Shown: in pieces, positions 1 to 5,943 of the stretch
Numbering within the stretch: the stretch's first letter is position 1
Layout of the letters: the number at the start of each line of letters is the position of its first letter
From: JAMORN01 sp027063545 [NCBI: bacterium]
GTDB taxonomy: Bacteria > JAMORN01
Direction of reading: 5' to 3'
NCBI GenBank assembly: GCA_027063545.1
Contig: JAMORN010000164.1
Coordinates: 1 to 5,943, forward strand
Length of the DNA stretch: 5,943 bases
Notes under the pieces: model-generated
Databases searched by the model: none
Seen by the model: only the letters and a program-made list of their open reading frames with translations
Told to the model about the DNA's origin: nothing
Position numbers and translations under genes: made by a program

Positions 1-1060
1 ACTCTTAAAAGAAGATGAAGATTTAAGGGATACATTTAACTATTTTTTTATTGATGAGTTTCAGGATATAAATGCTCTTCAATATAAGTTTATTAAATCA
101 TTTAATATTAAATCCCTATTTGTAATAGGAGATAGAAAACAAAATATTTATGAATTTAGAGGTTCTGACTATAGATTTTTTGATATATTAGAAAAGGAGT
201 TTAATGCAAAAAAATTTTATTTAACAATAAACTATAGAAGTGATGAGGATATTGTTAATCTATCAAATAAATTCTTAAATGTAGAGCCTCCTCTTACAGC
301 AACAAAAATCTACAATGATAAATCTATCTCCATATTTGAAGCATCAAACTCTAATGAAGAGGCTTATTTTATTATTAATAAAATAGAAGAGTTAATTGGA
401 GGAATGGGATTTTATAATGTTAATTTTCTTTCTTTAGATAAAGAAAATATATCTTTTAAGGATATTGCTATAATTGTAAGACACAGAAATGTTATAACAA
501 AAATTGTTGAATATCTTAAAAAACGGGGTATTCCATATACAATTGTTGGGGTAAAAGCACCTTGGAGTGAAGATGATTTTGTTATGCTAGTTGAAAAATT
601 AATAGAAAACAAAAAAGATGATTGGAAAGAATATCTTTTTGATAAATTTAAAGAAAAAACTAATGACAGTGTTTATTTAGAAAAATTTGAGTCTATATTA
701 AAAACCTATTCCTCTATAGAAGAACTTTATGACTATATTATATTTAACCCATACATAGAGATTGATAGAGAATATGAATCTGTTAAGATATTAACAATAC
801 ATGCTTCAAAAGGACTTGAATTTGACAGCGTTTTTATTCCTTCTTTTGATAAAGAAAATTATCCTTCTAAGATATTTAACAATAATATAGATGAGGAAAA
901 AAGATTATTTTATGTGGCAATAACAAGGGCAAAAAGAAATCTATTTTTCTCTTATAACAAACATGTGGGAGAATCTCCTTTTATTGAAGGAATAAAAAAT
1001 TTAATTTCAAAAGAAAAGATTAAAAAGAAAAAGGATGCTGATCAACTGAAATTTTTCTAA
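1..1060 (+). CDS. UvrD/PcrA-family (SF1) ATP-dependent DNA helicase, 3' portion
   Basis: This is the C-terminal 352 residues of a superfamily 1 helicase; the frame is open from base 2 and the start, including the Walker A motif, lies left of the window. In order (numbering from the first visible codon) one sees Walker B/motif II FIDEFQD (16-22), motif III GDRKQNIYEFRGSD (43-56), motif IV NYRS (77-80), motif V TIHASKGLEFD (265-275) and motif VI EEKRLFYVAITRAK (298-311). These are the ATP-binding and DNA-coupling motifs of UvrD, PcrA and Rep, so ATP-driven 3'-5' translocation on DNA in repair or replication is the expected role from the family. Only about 185 residues separate motifs IV and V, much less than in PcrA or UvrD, so domain 2B looks strongly reduced. 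The protein ends in a lysine-rich linker and QLKFF, a possible sliding-clamp-binding peptide. The ATG at 404 is internal and is not the start. The HAD gene follows after 15 bases, probably in the same transcript. Confidence 0.93.
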   Translation, partial: LLKEDEDLRDTFNYFFIDEFQDINALQYKFIKSFNIKSLFVIGDRKQNIYEFRGSDYRFFDILEKEFNAKKFYLTINYRSDEDIVNLSNKFLNVEPPLTATKIYNDKSISIFEASNSNEEAYFIINKIEELIGGMGFYNVNFLSLDKENISFKDIAIIVRHRNVITKIVEYLKKRGIPYTIVGVKAPWSEDDFVMLVEKLIENKKDDWKEYLFDKFKEKTNDSVYLEKFESILKTYSSIEELYDYIIFNPYIEIDREYESVKILTIHASKGLEFDSVFIPSFDKENYPSKIFNNNIDEEKRLFYVAITRAKRNLFFSYNKHVGESPFIEGIKNLISKEKIKKKKDADQLKFF

Positions 1061-1062
1061 AT

Positions 1063-1069
1063 AAGGGGG
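1063..1069 (+). promoter_or_regulatory. Ribosome binding site of the HAD gene
   Basis: AAGGGGG lies six bases before the TTG at 1076. It is a good match to the 16S rRNA anti-Shine-Dalgarno and sits at normal spacing. It decides the unusual TTG start, because the HAD signature DIDNTL follows only nine residues later and no in-frame ATG precedes that motif. Confidence 0.75.
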
Positions 1070-1075
1070 ATAGTT

Positions 1076-1777
1076 TTGGCTAAGGTAAGGAGTATTATTG
1101 TGGATATTGATAACACGCTCTTATCTCAGGCAAGAAGAATATTAACAGTTATTAGTATGGTAAAGAATACTCCTATTGATATAGAAAAGGTTTTAAATGG
1201 AAGTATATCCTTAGAAAAACCTTTGGAGTATTATAAACAAATGAATGAAAAAGAAATAAGGCTTTTTTATTCTATTTTTTTAAGCGATATGTATTATTAT
1301 GATGAAGAGAAAAAAGAGTATCTTGTTGATCCAATACCTATGAGTAGAGAAATCCTTTGGGCTTTAAAAAAAGATGGTTATAGAATATTCTATGTTACAG
1401 CACGAATATATAATAATATTGTAAAACAATTTGATATGACTTATAAAATGCTAAAAGATTTTGATTATCCTATAGAAGATAAAGATATGGAACTTATTCT
1501 TATGCCCAACGATTATATACCAGATTCTTATGAAGGTTTTTATTCTTTAGCAAAAAAATTCAAAAGGGAAGTATCTAAAGAATTAAAAGCCAAATATAGG
1601 GCTTTTATTGGTATTGGGGATTCTTCTTCGGATATAGATGCTTATAATGAAGCAGGTATAGTAAGTGTTCAAGCACGCTTTGTTATTCCAGAATATAAAT
1701 ACTACAATAAAGCAAAAGAAGCTGTATATAAATGGAGTGATTTTCTTGATATTATTGAGAAATATAAAAATGTCTAA
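1076..1777 (+). CDS. HAD-superfamily hydrolase (putative phosphatase)
   Basis: A 233-residue cytoplasmic protein with the signatures of the haloacid dehalogenase superfamily, most members of which are Mg2+-dependent phosphatases working through a phospho-aspartate. Motif I is DIDNTL at 10-15, with D10 the expected nucleophile and D12 the acid/base. Motif II is VTAR with T108. A lysine for motif III is probably one of K160-K164. Motif IV is GDSSSD at 181-186, with D182 and D186 as metal ligands. About 80 residues between motifs I and II fit a helical C1-type cap, which normally sets substrate choice; the substrate cannot be read from the sequence. The start is TTG (read as Met) behind a strong Shine-Dalgarno. 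The gene lies 15 bases after the helicase gene, suggesting co-transcription, but no functional link is evident. A nucleotide or sugar-phosphate phosphatase is possible but is a guess. All catalytic motifs are intact. Confidence 0.88.
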   Translation: MAKVRSIIVDIDNTLLSQARRILTVISMVKNTPIDIEKVLNGSISLEKPLEYYKQMNEKEIRLFYSIFLSDMYYYDEEKKEYLVDPIPMSREILWALKKDGYRIFYVTARIYNNIVKQFDMTYKMLKDFDYPIEDKDMELILMPNDYIPDSYEGFYSLAKKFKREVSKELKAKYRAFIGIGDSSSDIDAYNEAGIVSVQARFVIPEYKYYNKAKEAVYKWSDFLDIIEKYKNV

Positions 1778-1818
1778 CTAATAATCGATATTAAATGAAG
1801 TTAAATTAAAAATATTTT
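1778..1818. other. Convergent intergenic gap, no clear terminator
   Basis: This 41-base AT-rich gap separates the ends of two convergent transcription units. It contains only very short self-complementary stretches, such as ATCGAT and AAAATATTTT, and no GC-rich stem followed by a T-run in either direction. How the two converging transcripts end is therefore not visible here; Rho-dependent termination or read-through into the opposite gene are possibilities. Confidence 0.5.
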
Positions 1819-2412
1819 CTAAAACTGAAGACCGCTTTGAACACCTGGAATATTTTGAAGATCTTTACTATCAAAATAAATATAAAAATAAATCTCTCCT
1901 TCACTACCTGCTAAAACCATCCATAATTTACCATAATTGTCATCCCACTCTGCATACCACATCTTTCTTCCCATCTTTATAAGTTGGCCTATTGTAAATT
2001 GCCTATCTTCTGATTTTGGCATATAACTTTTTGTAATAGGTCCATACTTGGCAAGAAAAGCTGCTTGATACTTTTGAAATAAATCGGTCCATTCATCTGG
2101 AGAATGAGGATTTGAAAAAACAATCCATACCCTTTTTAATAAATTATCATAAAAACCAAAATAAACATCAACAGAATCATACAAAAAATAGTCCCTAAAT
2201 GTATAATAGGTTAACGGCTCTCCTTGATCCTCTGCTGGGAAAAGCTTATCAAGTAGAATTGATTTTACCTCATCGTAGGTCATTCCAAAAGTAAAATCCT
2301 TATATCCTCCTATTGCCTCATAAACTACTTCTGAATAGGAGATTTTAAATAATCCCCCTATAATTAAAAAAACTATTACTATAATAACTGCTAATCTTTT
2401 TTTCTTTTTCAT
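1819..2412 (-). CDS. Small exported or membrane-anchored protein of unknown function
   Basis: A 197-residue protein that I do not recognise at family level. It begins with a lysine-rich stretch (KKKKR, 2-6) and a hydrophobic helix (about 7-22), followed by SYS at 25-27 as a weak possible signal-peptidase site. It is therefore either secreted or held in the membrane by its N-terminus with the rest outside the cell. It has no cysteine, so it is not a lipoprotein. The mature part starts with a segment of the type FTFGMTYDEVKSIL (40-53); similar F-G-M-x-x-x-E/D-V segments occur at the start of BamE-like and other small exported two-layer domains. It then alternates aromatic-rich strands, including VDVYFGFYDNLLKRVWIVF (81-99), LAKYGP (120-125) and MWYAEWDD (151-158). 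The BamE-like fold is only a suggestion. The ATG at 2412 has a weak Shine-Dalgarno (GGGA, 11 bases upstream) and the stop is TAG. The gene follows the flavoprotein gene after 52 bases and may be read from its transcript or have its own promoter. Confidence 0.82.
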   Translation of the reverse strand: MKKKKRLAVIIVIVFLIIGGLFKISYSEVVYEAIGGYKDFTFGMTYDEVKSILLDKLFPAEDQGEPLTYYTFRDYFLYDSVDVYFGFYDNLLKRVWIVFSNPHSPDEWTDLFQKYQAAFLAKYGPITKSYMPKSEDRQFTIGQLIKMGRKMWYAEWDDNYGKLWMVLAGSEGEIYFYIYFDSKDLQNIPGVQSGLQF

Positions 2413-2464
2413 AACTAGATATTTCCCAATTGGTTATTTTACCTTATGTATTTAAAATAAAAAA

Positions 2465-5092
2465 TTATTCAAAAAAGTAAATAGTTTTATTCTCATTAAT
2501 TTCAAACGGAACTCTGTCTTTTAAATCTTTTTTTATTATTAAAACACTACTTGTTTTGCTTTGCAATGCTTCCAATTGTTTCAAATCTTCCTCATTTTCT
2601 GGATCATATAAAATTATATTTTCTATCACTTTTAACTGAGATTCTATATTCTTATTTACATAAACCTCTTTTAAATTGTGTTTTAATTCAAAAACAATAT
2701 TATAATAAAGACTTCTATTCTTTTCTAGGTTATCTGCATATATAATTATTCTACCAACTTGAGAAAGAATATTTTTTAAATCATCTATATTAAATTCTCT
2801 TTTTATAAAATCTTTCTCTTCAATTTTTGAAATATCCATATTTTTTAGTTTATTTAAAAACTCAAATCTTCCTTTTGAGCATATAAAATTGTTATCAATC
2901 GCTTTTATATGAGAAACATAACTATTATAATAAAATACCTCTACCTTACAATTATCATCACATAAATCACATCTTAATATCTTTGATTTATATTTTATTG
3001 GAAGTATTCTATGGGAGTTAGGCTTTTGAATAATCCCTGCTGTTGGACAAACATCAGTACAGTTTCCACAATTATCACAAAAATTCTTATCAAAATCTAA
3101 ATACATATCAAAGCCTCTTTCAACAAAAGATAACACACCTACCTTATGAGTAGATGAACATACATCAATACATTGACCACAAACAATACATTTATTTCTA
3201 TTTACTTCAATATTTGGAGTAATATTTTCTATCTTATGATATTTAAAATCTCCTTTATAAGAAAGTTTTATACGATATTCACTTGAATATTCTCTTAATT
3301 TACAAGTATGTAAAGCACTACACCCACACTCAAAACATCTATCAGCCTCTCTTGAAGCTTCTTCTTGAGTTATTTCCAATTCTATCTCTCTAAAATCCTT
3401 AATTCTCTCTCCTGGAGGGTTTTCTTTAGGCTTTATTCTATTATATCTAAAAATACTCTCCTCAGGAATTATATATGAAATATCCTTTAATATCTTATTT
3501 TTCTCTTCCTCACTATCAAAAAATAAATATCTTTTGGAATAAAACTCATATTCTATCTCTTTCTTTTCCAAATAATTTTTAACCTTTTTATATGCTTTTT
3601 TACCATGACCTATTGCATCAATAACCACAGATGGCCCTGTTATACCATCTCCTGCAACAAAAAGATCCTCTATTGATGTAGATACCCCCCACTCGTCATA
3701 AGTTTCAGGATAACCGTATTTATTTAATACTATTCTATTATCATCTATACCTTTTTTATAAACATCTGTGTCAACCCTTTGACCTATTGCTGCTATAATT
3801 ATATCTGCTTCCTCAATTTTGTATTCATCAAGTTCTATAAGTTTTCCCTTTTTACTATTTGGATCTTCCTCTATTTTAGTTTTAACAAATCTAATACCCT
3901 CTGCTTTATCCTCTTTTTTTAACAACTCCTTAGGAGCCCAGTTAAATTCAAAAATAACCCCTTCTTCTTGAGCATGATAAATCTCCCAAGGATGAGCTGG
4001 CATCTCTTTTCTTGATCTTCTATATAAAATCTTTACCTCTTTTGCATTAAGTCTTAAAGATACCCTTGCTGCATCAATTGCTACATCACCCCCACCTATC
4101 ACTAAAACCTTCTTTCCTGAAATCTCATCTTCCTTTATCTTTCCTAATTTAAAATTAATTAAAAACTCAAGCCCTTTATATATATTTGAAACCTCATACT
4201 CTCCTTCAAGACCTAACTTTCTTGAACCCATTGCACCAATTGCTAAAATAACAGAATCATATCCCTGCTTTTTCAAAGAAGAGTATGTAATATCCTTACC
4301 AAACTCTACATTATTAATAAAATTTATTCCTAAAGCCTTAAATATCTCAAGTTCCCTATCAAGAAGTTCATCATTTAATCTATAATCTGGTATTGCATAC
4401 CTTAACATTCCACCAGGCTCAGGAAGTTTATCATAAATATCTACTTTATACCCATCTTTTGCTAAATAATAACCTGCTGTTAATCCTGCAGGACCCTGCC
4501 CAATTATTGCAACCTTAAAATTTTTATTAGGAAGTTTATTAGCCTTTCTATACTTATAAGCATTTTCTGCTGCTTTTCTTTTTAAATCATTAATATTTAC
4601 AGAAATATCAAGATGCTGTCTATTACAATTATATTCACATTTTCTAACACATACCCTTCCACATACTATTGGTAAAGGATTATCCTCTCTAATAACCTCA
4701 TCTGCTTCTATATATTTTCCTTCTTTTACTAACTTTAAATAAGATTGAATATTAACATTTGCAGGACATGCCTCTCTACATGGGGCAATACAATCAGCAA
4801 AATGATTGGATACTAAAAGACTTAAAGCCTCTTTTCTTGCATCTTTTACCTTTGGTGTATTGGTATATATTTTTATCCCTTCCGAAATCTTTGTTGAACA
4901 AGAAGGTACATTCATCCTTCTTCCATTTATCTCTACCTCAACAACACAAACAAAACAACTATTTTTATGGCCAAGTCTTGAATTATAACATAAAGTTGGA
5001 ATCTTTATATTAGCATATTTCTCTACAGCTTTTAAAATTGTTAAATCATTCTCTTTTATGTTGTACTCTTTATCATTTATATAAATTTTCAT
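2465..5092 (-). CDS. NfnB-like FAD/NADP(H) oxidoreductase fused to multiple Fe-S domains (probable StnC-type transhydrogenase subunit)
   Basis: An 875-residue cytoplasmic redox protein. Domains in order: a [2Fe-2S] ferredoxin fold (1-80; C35, C46, C49, C65); a GltD/NfnB-type N-terminal cluster domain (97-156; H97, C101, C105, C109, then C144, C148, C152, C156); an FAD-binding domain (GQGPAGLTAGYYLA, 198-211; PGGMLRYAIPDYRL, 227-240); an inserted nucleotide-binding domain (GGGDVAIDAAR, 333-343; YRRSRKEMPA, 357-366, matching the NADP(H)-contacting segment of NfnB and GltD); the FAD-closing AGDGITGP (480-487); a cysteine group C586, C589, C591, C597; two [4Fe-4S] ferredoxin motifs (C635, C638, C641, C645 and C672, C675, C678, C682); and an Fe4S4 segment like that of NuoG/formate dehydrogenase (C708, C711, C715, C738), with a tail of about 130 residues lacking a recognisable molybdopterin domain. 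No hydrogenase H-cluster motifs are present. The gene follows a NuoF/HydB-like gene after 17 bases. This content fits StnC of the Sporomusa-type electron-bifurcating transhydrogenase, which couples NADP(H) to NAD(H) and ferredoxin. Family membership is sure; the Stn assignment is inference. Another NADP(H)-linked bifurcating partner remains possible. Confidence 0.9.
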   Translation of the reverse strand: MKIYINDKEYNIKENDLTILKAVEKYANIKIPTLCYNSRLGHKNSCFVCVVEVEINGRRMNVPSCSTKISEGIKIYTNTPKVKDARKEALSLLVSNHFADCIAPCREACPANVNIQSYLKLVKEGKYIEADEVIREDNPLPIVCGRVCVRKCEYNCNRQHLDISVNINDLKRKAAENAYKYRKANKLPNKNFKVAIIGQGPAGLTAGYYLAKDGYKVDIYDKLPEPGGMLRYAIPDYRLNDELLDRELEIFKALGINFINNVEFGKDITYSSLKKQGYDSVILAIGAMGSRKLGLEGEYEVSNIYKGLEFLINFKLGKIKEDEISGKKVLVIGGGDVAIDAARVSLRLNAKEVKILYRRSRKEMPAHPWEIYHAQEEGVIFEFNWAPKELLKKEDKAEGIRFVKTKIEEDPNSKKGKLIELDEYKIEEADIIIAAIGQRVDTDVYKKGIDDNRIVLNKYGYPETYDEWGVSTSIEDLFVAGDGITGPSVVIDAIGHGKKAYKKVKNYLEKKEIEYEFYSKRYLFFDSEEEKNKILKDISYIIPEESIFRYNRIKPKENPPGERIKDFREIELEITQEEASREADRCFECGCSALHTCKLREYSSEYRIKLSYKGDFKYHKIENITPNIEVNRNKCIVCGQCIDVCSSTHKVGVLSFVERGFDMYLDFDKNFCDNCGNCTDVCPTAGIIQKPNSHRILPIKYKSKILRCDLCDDNCKVEVFYYNSYVSHIKAIDNNFICSKGRFEFLNKLKNMDISKIEEKDFIKREFNIDDLKNILSQVGRIIIYADNLEKNRSLYYNIVFELKHNLKEVYVNKNIESQLKVIENIILYDPENEEDLKQLEALQSKTSSVLIIKKDLKDRVPFEINENKTIYFFE

Positions 5093-5101
5093 ACTATCAT
5101 T

Positions 5102-5105
5102 CTCC
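5102..5105 (-). promoter_or_regulatory. Ribosome binding site of the NfnB-fusion gene
   Basis: On the minus strand GGAG lies nine bases before the ATG at 5092, within the 17-base gap after the NuoF/HydB-like stop codon. A nearer ATG at 5098-5100 is out of frame and reaches TGA after three codons, so 5092 is the start. The tight spacing supports translation from a shared mRNA. Confidence 0.7.
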
Positions 5106-5109
5106 AGAT

Positions 5110-5943
5110 TTAAGAATCTTTATATATAGCCTTTGTTGGACAAATTCCTATACAAGACTCACACTTTATACAACCATCTTGATTTATTCTATACTTTCCA
5201 TTCTCAAGTTTAATAATTGTATTTGTAGGACAAACATTACTACACGCACCACAACCAATACATTTATCCTCATCTATAACAACCCTTATTAATGCCTTAC
5301 ATACCTTAGCAGGACATCTCTTTTCTCTAATATGAGCTAAATACTCATCTCTAAAATACTTAAGAGTTGTAAGTACTGGATTTGGGGCAGTTTTACCTAA
5401 AGCACACAAAGAATTTTCTTGTATTTTTTTTGCTAAATCCTCAAGTTTATCTAAATCCTCTTCTTTCCCTTCTCCATTTGTTATTCTCTCAAGAATCTCA
5501 AGCATTCTTTTTGTCCCAATTCTACAAAAAGTACATTTACCACAAGATTCTTTCTGGGTAAAAGAGAGAAAATACTTGGCTACATCAACCATACAGGATG
5601 TTTCATCTAAAACTATAACACCTCCAGAACCTACTATAGCACCAACTTTTTTTAACTCTTCATAATCAATTTGAGTATTAAATAAAGATTTAGGAACGCA
5701 GCCTCCTGATGGCCCTCCAATCTGAACAGCTTTAACCTCTTTATCCTCCTTAATACCACCACCTACTTTAAATACTAAATCTTCAATTGTTATTCCAAAA
5801 GGAACCTCAACAAGCCCTGTATTTTTCACTTTACCTGCTAATGAAAATACCTTTGTACCTTTAGATTTATCTGTTCCATACTTGGCAAACTCTTTTGCAG
5901 AATGTCTTATTATCCATGGAATATTGGCAAATGTCTCTACATT
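5110..5943 (-). CDS. NuoF/HydB-like NADH-binding flavoprotein subunit, C-terminal part (probable StnB/HydB type)
   Basis: The last 277 residues of a NuoF-family subunit; the frame is open to the right edge, so the FMN/NADH-binding domain lies outside. The visible part begins with NVETFANIPW (1-10) and GTKVFSLAGKVKNTGLVEVP (29-48), both highly characteristic of NuoF and HydB. A GTG at 5827-5829 lies inside this conserved run and is not the start. Next come an SLBB-type region, GGPSGGCVP (76-84), and the [4Fe-4S] site SCGKCTFC with C134, C137, C140 and distant C180. A HydB-type extension follows: H204, C210, C215, then two ferredoxin motifs, C228, C231, C234, C238 and C258, C261, C264, C268. 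Classical complex I NuoF lacks this C-terminal ferredoxin; subunits of bifurcating hydrogenases (HydB, HndC) and of StnABC have it. The expected role is NAD(H) oxidation or reduction at FMN with transfer through Fe-S clusters to the partner encoded 17 bases downstream. A NuoE/HydC-like gene is expected upstream, beyond the edge. Confidence 0.93.
   Translation of the reverse strand, partial: NVETFANIPWIIRHSAKEFAKYGTDKSKGTKVFSLAGKVKNTGLVEVPFGITIEDLVFKVGGGIKEDKEVKAVQIGGPSGGCVPKSLFNTQIDYEELKKVGAIVGSGGVIVLDETSCMVDVAKYFLSFTQKESCGKCTFCRIGTKRMLEILERITNGEGKEEDLDKLEDLAKKIQENSLCALGKTAPNPVLTTLKYFRDEYLAHIREKRCPAKVCKALIRVVIDEDKCIGCGACSNVCPTNTIIKLENGKYRINQDGCIKCESCIGICPTKAIYKDS

Noticed and set aside
404-1060. 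A complete 218-residue protein starting at the ATG at 404
   Set aside because: The same frame is open from base 2 and encodes helicase motifs II, III and IV before this ATG, so it is an internal methionine.
2426-2433. Palindrome CCAATTGG upstream of the exported-protein gene as a possible operator
   Set aside because: It is only eight bases with no extended symmetry or second copy seen in the window.
2434-2460. Eight-base inverted repeat TTATTTTA / TAAAATAA with an 11-base loop between the flavoprotein and exported-protein genes
   Set aside because: The stem is entirely A-T and lacks a following T-run on the minus strand, so it is unlikely to be a terminator and is expected by chance in such AT-rich sequence.
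2436-2490. A promoter for the exported-protein gene
   Set aside because: TTGAAT and TAAAAT are present but about 25 bases apart; other pairings match sigma-A consensus poorly, so no call was made.
2465-5092. Catalytic subunit of an [FeFe] hydrogenase or of formate dehydrogenase
   Set aside because: The N-terminal clusters and the Fe4S4 tail suggested it, but the H-cluster cysteine motifs and a molybdopterin domain are both absent and an FAD/NADP(H) core occupies the centre.
2465-5092. Glutamate synthase small subunit (GltD) or a stand-alone NfnB
   Set aside because: The core matches these families, but the N-terminal [2Fe-2S] domain, the two ferredoxin motifs and the Fe4S4 tail go beyond both, and the neighbour is NuoF/HydB-like rather than GltB or NfnA.
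4759-5292. Open frames on the plus strand opposite the flavoprotein and NuoF-like genes
   Set aside because: They lie antisense to strongly supported conserved coding sequence, have no convincing ribosome binding sites and give low-complexity translations.
5110-5829. A complete 239-residue ferredoxin-like protein starting at 5829
   Set aside because: The codon is GTG inside the conserved NuoF run GTKVFSLAGKVKNTGL, and the frame stays open to the window edge with NuoF sequence.
5110-5943. Complex I subunit NuoF of a proton-pumping NADH dehydrogenase
   Set aside because: It carries a HydB-type two-cluster ferredoxin tail that classical NuoF lacks, and no membrane complex I genes are adjacent.

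Overview
The window is very AT-rich, with purine-rich coding strands, strong AGGAGG-like ribosome binding sites and codon use dominated by AAA, ATA, TTA and AGA. It carries a large multi-cluster iron-sulfur flavoprotein next to a NuoF/HydB-type subunit. Together these suggest a strictly anaerobic, low-GC Gram-positive bacterium of the Clostridia type. The genus cannot be fixed from the sequence alone.

Left part, plus strand (1-1777): the 3' end of a UvrD/PcrA-family (superfamily 1) DNA helicase gene whose start lies left of the window, followed after 15 bases by a gene for a HAD-superfamily hydrolase that starts with TTG behind a strong Shine-Dalgarno. The helicase has an unusually short stretch where the 2B domain belongs, and its last five residues, QLKFF, look like a sliding-clamp-binding peptide.

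Middle and right part, minus strand (5943 down to 1819): read in transcription order, there is the C-terminal 277 residues of a NuoF/HydB-like subunit (start beyond the right edge), then after 17 bases an 875-residue protein, then after 52 bases a small exported protein of unknown function. The 875-residue protein combines an N-terminal [2Fe-2S] domain, an NfnB/GltD-like FAD- and NADP(H)-binding core, two ferredoxin-type [4Fe-4S] motifs, and a C-terminal tail that resembles the Fe4S4 segment of NuoG/formate dehydrogenase without a molybdopterin domain. The two transcription units meet tail to tail at 1778-1818.

The most interesting reading is that the NuoF/HydB-like and NfnB-fusion genes encode two subunits of an electron-bifurcating NAD(H)/NADP(H)/ferredoxin transhydrogenase of the Sporomusa type (StnABC). 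NAD(H) would react at FMN in the HydB-like subunit and NADP(H) at FAD in the fusion protein, with a NuoE/HydC-like subunit expected just beyond the right edge. This is inferred from domain content and gene order; the family's reaction is known, but its operation here is not shown. No RNA genes, CRISPR arrays, insertion sequences or convincing terminators were seen, and no stretch longer than 300 bases lacks a gene.
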